Shown: piece by piece, positions 1-8,707 of the stretch
Position numbering within the stretch: the stretch's first letter is position 1
How the letters are laid out: each line of letters begins with the position of its first letter
DNA from: an uncultured Oscillospiraceae bacterium
GTDB taxonomy: Bacteria > Bacillota > Clostridia > Oscillospirales > Oscillospiraceae
Reading direction: 5' to 3'
DNA length: 57,172 bases
NCBI GenBank assembly: GCA_934597255.1
Contig: CAKTQV010000013.1
Span: forward strand, 1-57,172
Notes under the pieces: model-generated
Databases searched by the model: none
Told to the model about the DNA's origin: nothing
What the model saw: only the letters and a program-made list of their open reading frames with translations
Program-made: the position numbers and the translations under genes

Positions 1-1
1 A

Positions 2-78
2 TGGTCCGAGTGACTGGACTTGAACCAGCGGCCTCCTGAACCCCATTCAGGCGCGATACCAAACTTCGCCACACCCGG
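2..78 (-). tRNA. tRNA-Pro (anticodon GGG), CCA encoded
   Basis: The minus strand folds into a full cloverleaf. The acceptor stem CCGGGTG pairs with CACTCGG through one G-T pair, the D stem is GCGA/TCGC, and the anticodon stem CCTGA/TCAGG encloses the loop ATGGGGT, which puts GGG at positions 34-36. The T arm GCTGG-TTCAAGT-CCAGT is complete, and discriminator A plus CCA are genomically encoded. Total length is 77 nt. GGG reads proline CCC/CCU codons. Confidence 0.93.
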
Positions 79-108
79 TCATCTGCCGCGCTATCAAAGC
101 GCTTGATT

Positions 109-137
109 ATAATAGCACGACAGAGAAGAAAGTGCAA
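109..137 (-). promoter_or_regulatory. Promoter of tRNA-Pro
   Basis: On the minus strand TTGCAC (complement of 132-137) lies 17 nt upstream of TATTAT (complement of 109-114). It sits about 30 nt before the tRNA 5' end, as expected for a stable-RNA promoter. Confidence 0.55.
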
Positions 138-155
138 GAGTTTTTTTCACTTTTT

Positions 156-1994
156 TTACTTTAATTCAATGGCAAACAGGTCGTAGCTCGCCGTTCCGAT
201 CACAACGCGGTCGTTGTACACCAGCGGGCTCGATTCCATGAGCACGCCGAAGTCGTATTCGTCGTACAGCCGTCCCGTCTGGCCGTCCAGAAGATAGAGG
301 GCGCCGTTCTCGCGGCTGACATGCAGAACATAGCCCTTCCCGGAGGTGTCGTAAAAGCAGGTCGGCGTGGAATAGGAATAGCCGGTCTCAAAGTGCCAGA
401 GCTCCTCCCCGCTGTCCGCGTCGAGCGCGACGAGCCAACCCGTGTCCTCCTCCGGATAGCGCGCCACGGCCGCGTAGACGATGCCGGACAGCAACCCGGT
501 ACCGACGGCCATGCTGCCCACAACGCCGCCGTCCGCGCCGTCCTGCGTGTAGCAGGGGTATTCCTTCTGCCACACGACCGCGCCGGTGAGCGCGTCGATC
601 TTCCAGATGGGCACGCTCTGCTGATAATACGCGCGGAAGCCATAGTGGAACGAGGTGCTCAGATAGACATAGGGATGTCCCGTTTCATCGACCTGCAAAA
701 CCGGCGTGCAGCGCGTGAGATCCAGGCTGTCCATGCACCAGTCCACCGTAAGCGTATTGAGATCAAGGCACAGGAAATCGCCGCCGCGGTCGGCCAGCAG
801 CAGTCTCCCCCGCCACGCCGCGGCGCTCGACTGGAAGCCGTAGAGATAATCGGCCGCGGATTTCGACGTGTATTTCCACTTGATAACGCGGCCGGGCTCC
901 AGCGTCAGGCGGCCGTTTTCCGCATCGTAGGCGCTGTTGAGCTTGATGAGGTAAAGTATCCCGTTCTCGCCGGGAAACACGAGCTGATCGGAGGATGCGT
1001 CCACCAGCGGCGTGGAGTTGAACGGCGCGTTCCAGTGAACGCTGAAGCTGTCGTACGCCCCCGTTTTATACAGAACGCTCCCGTCGAGCAGACTGACGAT
1101 GAGGATGACCGGCGCCTCGCCTTCCTCGTTGGTCACGCCGGCGCCGAGATACAAAACGGGATAGCCGCGCGGGTCAAGCGTCCCGCCGCTGAAAAAGCTG
1201 TAGCCCAGATCGACCGAATCGCGTGTGCGGCTGCCGGTCTCCAGATCAAAGAAATACACATGTCCGTCCTGGCTGGCGCAGATCAGCTCGACCAGGCCGT
1301 TTTTCTCCTTGGCCCACTCGTACATATCCATGTGCCCGCGCATTTCATCCGGCCACTGCACCGCCAGCGGCTGTCCCGTCCATCCGCAGCCGGACAGGCG
1401 GTTGCCTTCGATGTCCATCCGGCTGGAGGTCTGCGCCGACCAGTAGTCGCCGAAGGCGCGCTCGTGCATACCGACCTCGCCATACTGCGCCGTGTCGCGG
1501 AAATTGCTGCCGCGGAAGGTCGTGATGCCGGCCAGCGCGGAATAGCTGTCGCCGCCCAGGAAATCGACCGTGTCGCCTTCCTCCGCCTGATAGTGATCGA
1601 CATAGCTTCCGTCGATCTGGATAAGCGTCCCCGTTATCATGGACACGTCGCCCGCTGGCTCAAATTCCGGCGGCGCCGTGGTCCCCGGCGCGGGCGGCTC
1701 CTCCTGTCGGCTCTCCTCCGTCGGAACGGGCGTCTGCGCCGGCTCCGGCTGCGCGGCGGCCGCCTCCAGCGCCATGCGGTTCTCCTGCGCCTGCCGCACC
1801 CGCAGCGCGGCGTAGCCGCGCGTCATGACGCACAGCAGCGCCAGACACACGCACAGCGCCCCGAACAGCGCCAGCTTTGCGATGCCGCTTCGGCTGTGCG
1901 CGTTCCGGACCGCCGCATCCCGGATGGCGAGCGCCGTCGCCCTTATATACCGCTCAAAAAAACGCGCGGCCTTATTTTTGACATTCTGCTTCAA
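156..1994 (-). CDS. Membrane-anchored PQQ-like beta-propeller protein
   Basis: About 612 residues. A short basic N-terminus is followed by one hydrophobic segment (about residues 38-60), then a Pro/Glu-rich linker (about 80-110), then a long repeat region. Blades such as 'DGHVYFFDLETG', 'LDADSGEELWHFETG' and 'ENGALYLLDGQTG' are typical of PQQ-type (quinoprotein-like) beta-propellers. Such proteins are usually extracytoplasmic binding or scaffold modules; no catalytic residues are visible. It lies 39 bp downstream of the rhomboid-like gene on the same strand, so the two are probably cotranscribed. The start appears to be TTG with a poorly spaced GGTAGGG upstream, so the exact N-terminus is uncertain. 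Ligand and function are unknown. Confidence 0.8.
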   Translation of the reverse strand: MKQNVKNKAARFFERYIRATALAIRDAAVRNAHSRSGIAKLALFGALCVCLALLCVMTRGYAALRVRQAQENRMALEAAAAQPEPAQTPVPTEESRQEEPPAPGTTAPPEFEPAGDVSMITGTLIQIDGSYVDHYQAEEGDTVDFLGGDSYSALAGITTFRGSNFRDTAQYGEVGMHERAFGDYWSAQTSSRMDIEGNRLSGCGWTGQPLAVQWPDEMRGHMDMYEWAKEKNGLVELICASQDGHVYFFDLETGSRTRDSVDLGYSFFSGGTLDPRGYPVLYLGAGVTNEEGEAPVILIVSLLDGSVLYKTGAYDSFSVHWNAPFNSTPLVDASSDQLVFPGENGILYLIKLNSAYDAENGRLTLEPGRVIKWKYTSKSAADYLYGFQSSAAAWRGRLLLADRGGDFLCLDLNTLTVDWCMDSLDLTRCTPVLQVDETGHPYVYLSTSFHYGFRAYYQQSVPIWKIDALTGAVVWQKEYPCYTQDGADGGVVGSMAVGTGLLSGIVYAAVARYPEEDTGWLVALDADSGEELWHFETGYSYSTPTCFYDTSGKGYVLHVSRENGALYLLDGQTGRLYDEYDFGVLMESSPLVYNDRVVIGTASYDLFAIELK

Positions 1995-2033
1995 ATACCC
2001 TACCGTCCTGTTTTCAGACTGTCTCCCGCGCCG

Positions 2034-2894
2034 TCACTCCGTGAAGTGAACGTGGTTATTGATGTGATCCTGGCAGAAGCAGTGATACCCCTGGCAGCGG
2101 CTGCAATAGCGGAATTCCAGCTCCGGGTGATCCGTATCCGTCCGGCCGCATACGGCGCACTTGCGCGTATAGGGGGCGTTCTTCTGCTCGCGCTGTATTT
2201 TTTTCGCCGCCGCGCGGAACTGAACCGTGCGCGCGCGCTGGGAAAGGCGCTGCGGGCGCAGCGCATCGAACAGCCATTCCCCGCAGAACACCAGATAGTT
2301 CAGCACCGCCACCACCGGCAGCAGCGCCGGGACGACCATCCCCGCCATGAGCCAGCGCACGACAATGATGAGAAAATACACCGCGTTCGCAAGGCCGAGC
2401 CACTTGACCTTGATCGGGATGATGTAAAACAGCAGCACCCGCTGATCCGGCCAGAGCGTGGCAAAGGCGAAGAACATGGAAAAGTTGATGTACGTCGCAT
2501 ACACAACGACCGACACACCACTGATCCAGTAGGCGATCAGCGCATACAGCGCCGTCAGCAGCACGCCCATGAAATAATACACCGTGAATTTCCCGCTGCC
2601 CCACTCCCGCTCAAGCGAGGTGCCGATGAAATAGTAAAAGTACAGCTCAAGGAGCAGCACCAGCGGATTGGAGGCGTTCGGAACGAGCGGGAAGGTCACC
2701 AGCCGCCATATCTGTCCGCGGCAGAAGGCCGCCGGATCGAAGCCCAGCAGCCCGATCAGCGTGTTCGTCGTATCCATCATGCTGAACAGATAGCAGATGG
2801 CGTTTCCGATGATGACATACAGCATCAGCCGGGGGATCCCGAAGCGCGGATGCGCCCAGCAGAAGCGTTCAATGCGGTTCATAAGCTTTTTCAA
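2034..2894 (-). CDS. Rhomboid-like membrane protein with C-terminal Cys/His zinc motif, probably inactive
   Basis: About 286 residues with six or so hydrophobic segments arranged like the rhomboid fold: an N-terminal helix, an L1-loop-like 'GQIWRLVTFPLVP', and later helices. The place where rhomboid proteases carry the catalytic GxSG serine reads 'YINFSMFFAFATL', and no clear catalytic His is seen in the last helix, so it looks like a pseudoprotease. The C-terminus has CAVC, then CSRC, then CFC and two His residues, which suggests a zinc ribbon. TTG at 2894 was chosen because GAGGTG sits 9 nt upstream; an ATG 12 nt further in is the alternative. It heads a two-gene unit with the beta-propeller protein. 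Catalytic inactivity is inferred from motif absence only. Confidence 0.75.
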   Translation of the reverse strand: MKKLMNRIERFCWAHPRFGIPRLMLYVIIGNAICYLFSMMDTTNTLIGLLGFDPAAFCRGQIWRLVTFPLVPNASNPLVLLLELYFYYFIGTSLEREWGSGKFTVYYFMGVLLTALYALIAYWISGVSVVVYATYINFSMFFAFATLWPDQRVLLFYIIPIKVKWLGLANAVYFLIIVVRWLMAGMVVPALLPVVAVLNYLVFCGEWLFDALRPQRLSQRARTVQFRAAAKKIQREQKNAPYTRKCAVCGRTDTDHPELEFRYCSRCQGYHCFCQDHINNHVHFTE

Positions 2895-2980
2895 AAGTGC
2901 ATACACCTCAGGCAATTTTATCTTAATAGCTTATAGTATGATAGCGTATTTTTCTTCCATTGTCCAGTAAACATTTTCCT

Positions 2981-3008
2981 TTGCATTCGACGTCTTTCGT
3001 GCTATAAT
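2981..3008 (+). promoter_or_regulatory. Promoter of rlmB (near-leaderless)
   Basis: TTGCAT, a 16-nt spacer and an extended -10 element (TGC followed by TATAAT at 3003-3008). The gene's ATG is only 10 nt after the -10, so transcription should begin within a few bases of the start codon. No Shine-Dalgarno sequence is present. Confidence 0.65.
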
Positions 3009-3017
3009 TAATGCTGT

Positions 3018-3770
3018 ATGAATATAAACGAAAACGAAAATGTCATAGAGGGAAAAAACGCAGTCATTGAGGCCATACGGGCCGGCCGGCCGCTGGACAA
3101 AGTCTTTCTTGTCCGCGCTTCGGAGGACAAGGCGCTCGCCTTCATCGCCTCCAGCGCAAAAAGCGCGGGCGTTCCCGTGACCCAGTGCGACCGCCGCAAG
3201 CTGGACGCCATGAGCCAGACGCACGCTCATCAGGGCGTGATCGCCGTGGCCGCCGCGCGCGAATACTGCAGCGTGCAGGACATTCTCGCCATCGCCGCCG
3301 AGCGGGGCGAGGATCCGTTCATCGTCGTGTGCGACGGGCTGGAGGACCCGCGCAATCTCGGCGCCGTGATCCGCTGCGCGGAGTGCGCCGGCGCGCACGG
3401 CGTCGTCATCTCCCGCCATCACAGCGCGGGGCTGAACGCCGCCGCCGACAAGGCCAGCGCCGGTGCGGCCGAGCACATGGCGGTCGCCAAGGTCGCCAAC
3501 ATCACCAACACCCTCAAGGAGCTGAAAAAGGCCGGGCTCTGGATATACGGAGCGGAGGCCGGCGGCAGCGCGCCCATGTGGAAAACCGATCTGCGCGGCC
3601 CGATCTGCCTTGTCATCGGCTCGGAGGGCGCTGGTATTTCCCGGCTCGTGCTGGAAAACTGCGATCTTGTCCTGAGCATCCCCATGCACGGCAAGGTCAA
3701 CTCCCTCAACGCATCCGCCGCGGCGGCCATTCTGCTGTATGAGATCGTGAGACAGCGTTCCAATGGATGA
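3018..3770 (+). CDS. rlmB: 23S rRNA (guanosine-2'-O-)-methyltransferase, TrmH/SpoU family (RlmB-like)
   Basis: 250 residues, the usual length for RlmB. An N-terminal substrate-binding domain ('VIEGKNAVIEAI') precedes the SPOUT knot with its three signatures: 'NLGAVIRCAECAGAHG', 'LVIGSEGAGISRLV' and 'IPMHGKVNSLNASAAAA'. These form the S-adenosylmethionine trefoil-knot site. RlmB methylates the ribose of a conserved guanosine in the 23S rRNA peptidyl-transferase P-loop. The first ATG is the natural start because family members begin just before this conserved motif, yet no ribosome site precedes it and the -10 box is 10 nt away, which suggests a leaderless mRNA. The 3' end overlaps the next gene by 8 nt, implying cotranscription. 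Assignment within the TrmH family (RlmB versus another rRNA or tRNA target) is likely but not proven. Confidence 0.9.
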   Translation: MNINENENVIEGKNAVIEAIRAGRPLDKVFLVRASEDKALAFIASSAKSAGVPVTQCDRRKLDAMSQTHAHQGVIAVAAAREYCSVQDILAIAAERGEDPFIVVCDGLEDPRNLGAVIRCAECAGAHGVVISRHHSAGLNAAADKASAGAAEHMAVAKVANITNTLKELKKAGLWIYGAEAGGSAPMWKTDLRGPICLVIGSEGAGISRLVLENCDLVLSIPMHGKVNSLNASAAAAILLYEIVRQRSNG

Positions 3771-6033
3771 TCTCCTGTTTGCCAACTATACCCCGGATCA
3801 CGACGGGCCGGACAGTCTGACCGCAGACGCCGGCACGCCGAAGGCTCAGGCGGCCTCGCCTGAGCCCATTGGTCGTTCCAGAGATTTCGACGTCATGCTC
3901 GACGAGCTGCTGCTTGAGCTTGGCGAATACGGCAGCTTTGCCGATGCCTCCGCAGCGCCCGACCTTCCGGCGGACGCCGACGCGCCTTCGGCCCCGGCCG
4001 AAGACGGCGGCGGCGGCGATATTCCTGCCGCGGATACGAAAGCTGCGCCTCCCGCCCATGCCATCCTCGGCGCGGACGAAAAGCCCGAGGAGGAGCCGGA
4101 GCTTGAATCGGCCTATATCCGGCGCGTGGCGCGCCGGGCGGCACAGCGCGCGCCGCAGGAGGACGACTGGTCCCGGACGGACAGCGCGCAGGACGCGGAC
4201 GCGGACGGCGCCGACGAGGACAATCTGTACGAGCTCGACAGCGAGATCGCCGAAGAGCTGGACGATTACCGCGAGCGCCGTGAGCGCAAGTCCGGCCTTG
4301 CGGAAAAGCTGGCCGGGCCGCTCGTTCGCTTCCTCGCCACGCGGAAGGCGCGCGAAAAGCTGCGCGAGCAGGAGGCTTCCGCCTGGCCGACGCCGGTTGA
4401 CATCCGCCAGACGCCGGAGCTTCCGCCGCGCAAGGCCGCGCGCTATTACGGCTCGCAGGTCTATCCTCTGGGCACGCGCCTTTACATTCTTCTTTTCCTC
4501 ACGCTCGTCCTTGCCTGGATCGGCTTCCGCTTTCCGCTGGCCGGCCAGCTTTGCCAGAACACCCGGATGCAGGCCGCCGTCTCCCTCGTCTTTCTTCTGA
4601 CGGCCATGCTGTGCGCGCTGGACGTTGTATCGACCGGCATACGCCAGATATTCCGGCTCCAGCCCTCGCTGCAGGCGCTGTGCGCCGCCTCGTGCCTGGC
4701 CAGCTGCCTCGACGCGCTTCTCGTCGCGTTCGGCCTCGGCTCGTCGCTTCCCTTCTGCGCCGTCTCCGCAGCTTCGCTCGCGGCCGCACTGTGGGGCGAA
4801 AAGCTTGAATGCATCGCCCAGGACGTCAACCTTTCCACCGCCGCACAAAGCCGCGAAAGCTCCATTCTCAGCGCCGAGGAGGACGGCGACGGGCTTCACA
4901 CGCTCGTCCGCTCCGACCGCGCCCACGACGGCATCGTCCGCCGCAGCGAGGAACCGAACTGCCTTCAGGACGTCTATGCCGCCGCCGCGCCCATCCTTCT
5001 GGTCGCGGCGCCGCTGCTGGCCGTTCTGTCCGTCCTCGGCCGCTCCTGGGTCGGTCTGTTCCATAATCTCTCCGCCTATCTGGCCGTGTGCTCCAACATG
5101 TCGGGTTTTCTGGGCTTCGCCCTTCCCTATCTCATGGCCGTGCTTCGCCTGCGCCGGAGCGGCGCCGCGATCGCCGGCTGGTCCGGCTGTGCCGATATCG
5201 GCCGCTCACACCGCGTCATCATCAAGGACACCGATCTGTTTCCGCCGGGGACCATCCGGCTCGAACAGATAAACATCCTCGCCGACGTCAACGCGGAGAA
5301 GGTCGTCTCCTATACCGTGAGTATGCTGGCCCGCTCAGGCAGCAGCGTGACGGAGGCATTTTCCGATCTGATGCAGTATCGCCGGTATTCGCTCGTGACG
5401 GTGGAGGAATTCAACTGCCACGACGGCGGCGGCTTTTCCGCCTACATACACAACGAGCATGTGCTGGTCGGCTCGCAGGGCTTTCTGAATCTGATGGGCA
5501 TCCGCCTTCCGCAGGACCTGCACGCGGAAAGCTCCGTGTGCATCGCCATTTCCAACGAGCTCGTCGGCGTGTTCGATCTCACCTACGGGGCCGCGCCGGG
5601 CGTGCGCAAGGCGCTCGATCTGCTTCTGCTCGGCCGGGTGCAGCCGGTATTCGCCATCCGCGACTTCAACATCACGCCGCTGACGATCCAGAACATATTC
5701 CATATCCCGGCCATCAACTTCGAGTTTCCTTCCTTCCGCGAGCGCTATCGCCTTTCCTCGTTGTTCGGCAGCGATGAAACGCCGCCGGCCGCCGTTCTGC
5801 TGCGGCCGAACGTCCGCTGCGCCGTGGAGACCGCCGACCGCGGCCGCCGGCTCTATACCGCCTGCATCGCCGCCGCAGCACTGTCTGTTTTCGGCGTCGT
5901 TCTGGGGCTGCTTATCGTATTTCTGAGCCTTCGAAGCGGCGGCACGGCCGCGCTCGGCGCCGGGCGGCTGCTGCTGTACTCCCTTTTGTGGCTGCTGCCG
6001 ATGTTCGGTCTCGCCTATTGGACACTCCGCTAA
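3763..6033 (+). CDS. Multi-pass membrane protein with degenerate P-type-ATPase-like core (pseudoenzyme)
   Basis: 756 residues. The first ~220 are acidic and Pro/Ala-rich and look disordered. Hydrophobic segments follow (about 240-345 and 405-470), then a soluble domain, then two terminal helices (about 700-756). The soluble domain follows the layout of P-type ATPases: 'VIIKDTDLFPPGTIRL' (Asp489) sits where the phosphorylation loop DKTGT should be, 'EHVLVGSQGFLNLMGI' resembles the nucleotide-binding strand, and 'VFDLTYGAAPGVRKALDLL' resembles the region before the hinge. The invariant DKTGT, TGD and GDGxND residues are missing, so ATP-driven transport is not expected. It overlaps rlmB by 8 nt and is probably translationally coupled. 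Homology is inferred from motif order alone. Confidence 0.7.
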   Translation: MDDLLFANYTPDHDGPDSLTADAGTPKAQAASPEPIGRSRDFDVMLDELLLELGEYGSFADASAAPDLPADADAPSAPAEDGGGGDIPAADTKAAPPAHAILGADEKPEEEPELESAYIRRVARRAAQRAPQEDDWSRTDSAQDADADGADEDNLYELDSEIAEELDDYRERRERKSGLAEKLAGPLVRFLATRKAREKLREQEASAWPTPVDIRQTPELPPRKAARYYGSQVYPLGTRLYILLFLTLVLAWIGFRFPLAGQLCQNTRMQAAVSLVFLLTAMLCALDVVSTGIRQIFRLQPSLQALCAASCLASCLDALLVAFGLGSSLPFCAVSAASLAAALWGEKLECIAQDVNLSTAAQSRESSILSAEEDGDGLHTLVRSDRAHDGIVRRSEEPNCLQDVYAAAAPILLVAAPLLAVLSVLGRSWVGLFHNLSAYLAVCSNMSGFLGFALPYLMAVLRLRRSGAAIAGWSGCADIGRSHRVIIKDTDLFPPGTIRLEQINILADVNAEKVVSYTVSMLARSGSSVTEAFSDLMQYRRYSLVTVEEFNCHDGGGFSAYIHNEHVLVGSQGFLNLMGIRLPQDLHAESSVCIAISNELVGVFDLTYGAAPGVRKALDLLLLGRVQPVFAIRDFNITPLTIQNIFHIPAINFEFPSFRERYRLSSLFGSDETPPAAVLLRPNVRCAVETADRGRRLYTACIAAAALSVFGVVLGLLIVFLSLRSGGTAALGAGRLLLYSLLWLLPMFGLAYWTLR

Positions 6034-6041
6034 AAATTTTA

Positions 6042-6070
6042 TTGCCAACGGCTTCATAATAGTGTATAAT
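6042..6070 (+). promoter_or_regulatory. Promoter of the EF-G-like gene
   Basis: TTGCCA, 17-nt spacer, then a consensus TATAAT, located 68 bp before the start codon. Confidence 0.7.
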
Positions 6071-6137
6071 TTATATTCGCGTAAGCTTCTGCTGAGTGAT
6101 TGATAAAATAACGATATATGCTGAAGGAGAAGACCCT

Positions 6138-8168
6138 ATGACTTACGAACTGAAAGACATCCGTAATGTCTGCCTGCTGGGACACGGCAGCAACGGCAAG
6201 ACGACCCTTGTCGAGAACATCCTCTCTCTGACGGGCAAGATCGACCGCCAGGGCAAGGTCGTTGACGGCAACACCGTTTCCGACTTTGACGACGAGGAGC
6301 GCCGCCGCCAGATATCCATTTCCGCCACCACGGTGTTCACGGAATGGAACAAGACCAAGATCAACATCATCGACACGCCGGGCTTCTTCGACTTTGCCGG
6401 TGAAGTGAAGCAGGCTCTCCGCGCCGCGGACGCCGGCATCATCGTCGTTTCCGCGAAGGACGGTCTGAACGTCGGCGCCGAGAAGAGCTGGCGCTATCTG
6501 CAGGAGGCCAACAAGCCCCGCGCCATCTACATCTCCAAAATCGACGAGGAGCACGCCGATTTCGACAAGGCGTTCGACGCGCTGCGTGAGAAGTTCGGCA
6601 CCTCCGTCTGCGCGCTGACCATGCCCATCATGGAGGGCGCAAAGGCCGTCGGCATCATCGACATCATCAACAAGAAGGCCTATCGCTTTGAAGGCAGCAA
6701 GCGCAGCGAGATCCCCGTTCCCGCCGAGCTGGCCGGCCGTGTGGACGAGCTGAACAACGAGCTGGCCGAGTCCGCCGCCGAAACGAGCGAGGAGCTCATG
6801 GAGAAGTACTTCGAGACCATGGAGCTGTCCGCCGAGGACATCCAGGGCGCGCTTGGCACCGGCATCGCCGAGGGCGGCATCTGCCCGGTCTACTGCGGCA
6901 GCGCGCTGACCGGCCTGGGCACCACGGTCCTTCTCGACGCGATCGTGAACCTCTTCCCCATCCCCTCCGAGGGCGGCAAGGCGCTTGATCCCAACGGTCC
7001 GGCCAAGGCCATCGTTTACAAGACCGTTTCCGATAAATTCGGCAAGTTCTCCCTGTTTAAAGTCATTTCCGGCAAGGTCACGCCCGACATGACCCTTACC
7101 AACGCCCGCAGCGGCGCCCAGGAGAAGATGGGCCACGTCTACATCATGCAGGGCAAGAACAACACCGAGGTCGCGGAGATCGGCTGCGGCGACATCGGCG
7201 CCGTTTCCAAGCTCACCGACACCAAGACCGGCGACACGCTCTGCGCGCCGAACGCGGTCGAGGCCGTCGAGACCATCGTGTTCGATCCCCCCTGCTACTC
7301 CATGGCGATCACGCCGAAGATCAAGGGTCAGGACGACAAGGTCGCGCAGGGTCTGACCCGTCTGGCGGAGGAGGATCCTTCCTTCACGGCCGTCATGAAC
7401 GCCGAGACGCATCAGCTCGTTCTCTCCGGCGCCGGCGACATCCATCTGGACGTTCTGTGCAAGAAGCTGAAGAACAAATTCGGCGTCGAGGTCGAGCTCA
7501 AGCCCGCCCGCGTCGCTTACCGCGAGAAGATCCGCAAGACCTTCGAGGCGCACGGCCGTCATAAGAAGCAGACCGGCGGTCACGGCCAGTTCGCCGACGT
7601 CAAGATCCGCTTCGAGCCGCAGGACGAGCAGGAAGATATGATCTTTGCCGAGGAAGTGTTCGGCGGCAGCGTGCCCAAGAACTTCTTCCCCGCCGTGGAA
7701 AAGGGTCTGCGCGAGTGCTGCGTCAAGGGCGTGCTCGCCGGCTATCCGATGGTGTTCCTCAAGGCCGTTCTGTACGACGGCGACTTCCATCCCGTCGACT
7801 CGTCCGAAATGGCGTTCAAGACGGCGGCCGGCCTTGCTTACAAGGAGCTGGTCAACGCCAACCCCGTCATTCTCGAGCCGATTGGCCTTCTGAAGGTCAG
7901 CGTGCCGAGCGAGAACGTCGGCGACATCATCAGCGACATCCCCTCCAAGCGCCGCGGCACCATGCTCGGCCAGAATTCCGAGGGCGGCATGCAGGTCATC
8001 GAGGCCGAGGTCCCCATGGCGGAGATGAGCTCCTATGCCATCGACCTGCGCAGCATCACGCAGGGCCGCGGCTCGTTCACGCTGGAATTCATCCGCTACG
8101 ATGAGGTTCCCGGCAACGTGCAGCAGAAGATCATTGAGGAAGCCAAGGCTCTGGCCGAGGCCGAATAA
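6138..8168 (+). CDS. Elongation factor G-like translational GTPase (EF-G paralogue)
   Basis: 676 residues with the five EF-G domains in order. The G domain starts with the P-loop 'GHGSNGKTTL' (residues 15-24) instead of the usual AHVDHGKTT. The switch II motif is DTPGF rather than DTPGH, and the guanine-specificity motif is SKID rather than NKMD. Domain IV is present ('RKTFEAHGRHKKQTGGHGQFADV') and domain V closes the protein. These substitutions mark the EF-G-like paralogue group found beside canonical FusA in many Clostridia; its exact role in translocation or recycling is unsettled. The ATG at 6138 has GAAGGAGA 8 nt upstream, whereas an in-frame ATG 42 nt earlier has none. The gene is monocistronic, ending at a strong terminator. 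Confidence 0.9.
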   Translation: MTYELKDIRNVCLLGHGSNGKTTLVENILSLTGKIDRQGKVVDGNTVSDFDDEERRRQISISATTVFTEWNKTKINIIDTPGFFDFAGEVKQALRAADAGIIVVSAKDGLNVGAEKSWRYLQEANKPRAIYISKIDEEHADFDKAFDALREKFGTSVCALTMPIMEGAKAVGIIDIINKKAYRFEGSKRSEIPVPAELAGRVDELNNELAESAAETSEELMEKYFETMELSAEDIQGALGTGIAEGGICPVYCGSALTGLGTTVLLDAIVNLFPIPSEGGKALDPNGPAKAIVYKTVSDKFGKFSLFKVISGKVTPDMTLTNARSGAQEKMGHVYIMQGKNNTEVAEIGCGDIGAVSKLTDTKTGDTLCAPNAVEAVETIVFDPPCYSMAITPKIKGQDDKVAQGLTRLAEEDPSFTAVMNAETHQLVLSGAGDIHLDVLCKKLKNKFGVEVELKPARVAYREKIRKTFEAHGRHKKQTGGHGQFADVKIRFEPQDEQEDMIFAEEVFGGSVPKNFFPAVEKGLRECCVKGVLAGYPMVFLKAVLYDGDFHPVDSSEMAFKTAAGLAYKELVNANPVILEPIGLLKVSVPSENVGDIISDIPSKRRGTMLGQNSEGGMQVIEAEVPMAEMSSYAIDLRSITQGRGSFTLEFIRYDEVPGNVQQKIIEEAKALAEAE

Positions 8169-8180
8169 CAGCCAATGCTC

Positions 8181-8211
8181 AAAAGGGGAAGCCGTCCGCT
8201 TCCCCTTTTTT
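8181..8211 (+). terminator. Rho-independent terminator of the EF-G-like gene
   Basis: A 12-bp stem (AAAAGGGGAAGC with GCTTCCCCTTTT) closes on the loop CGTCC and runs into a T tract of six. Confidence 0.88.
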
Positions 8212-8239
8212 GATTCCGGCCGCCCGGAGGGACAACGCC

Positions 8240-8401
8240 ATGAATGCCAACGAAAAAAATCGCTTCTATCTGCTGTGGACACTCGCCATCTTCGTGTGCA
8301 CCGCGCTGGCCGTGTTCGTCCTTTTTTATGCCAGCCTCACCGAGCCAAAGGAGAGCACGCCGGAAACAACTCCCTACAGTCAGACCGAAATGAATCCGTA
8401 A
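8240..8401 (+). CDS. Small single-span membrane protein
   Basis: 53 residues: a short polar N-terminus (MNANEKNRF), one strongly hydrophobic helix (about residues 10-31), then a short Thr/Pro/Glu-rich tail. CGGAGG lies 9 nt before the ATG, which supports translation from here rather than from an earlier in-frame ATG inside the preceding terminator. No family is recognised. It stands alone between the EF-G-like terminator and the surface-protein promoter. Confidence 0.6.
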   Translation: MNANEKNRFYLLWTLAIFVCTALAVFVLFYASLTEPKESTPETTPYSQTEMNP

Positions 8402-8707
8402 GATCAGGGCGGAGCCTCTATTTTCCCGACCGATTCTCCAAATGGCAGAAGCGGAATACATTGCCGAAGCTCCGAAAGCCGCCGACCCGACAATAGAGGG
8501 TGGAAAAGTGAAGAGCAAGACCGTTTTCCATAGGAGGCCATTGCCGCTTTGAAAAGCATACTGAATTTTACCCCTGCGTATGATATAATTACCGTGTCCG
8601 AATATACTGAGGCCTGTATTGCGAAGAAAAGCCGCATGATACCGGAAATGGTAAGCTGAACTCCGAACGTTTTTTGCGGTCGATTCCGCAGAAAGAAGCA
8701 AATCAAA
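8402..8707. other. Intergenic region upstream of surface protein
   Basis: 306 bp without a credible gene. It is less GC-rich than its surroundings and contains the extended -10 promoter near 8581. No terminator with a T tract was seen after the small membrane gene. Confidence 0.5.
8581..8589 (+). promoter_or_regulatory. Extended -10 promoter of surface-protein gene
   Basis: TGATATAAT matches the extended -10 consensus exactly. The -35 position (CTGAAT at 8561-8566, 17-nt spacing) is weak. The start codon follows 118 nt later, giving a long 5' leader. Confidence 0.5.

Noticed and set aside
321..2936. 871-codon open frame on the plus strand
   Set aside because: It is the antisense of the beta-propeller and rhomboid-like genes, Arg/His/Ala-rich, with no domain or ribosome site. 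Long antisense frames are expected at this GC content.
6054..8282. 742-codon open frame opposite the EF-G-like gene
   Set aside because: Composition (Leu/Gly/Asp/Val/His repeats) is that of antisense to a highly expressed GC-rich gene; no start signal.
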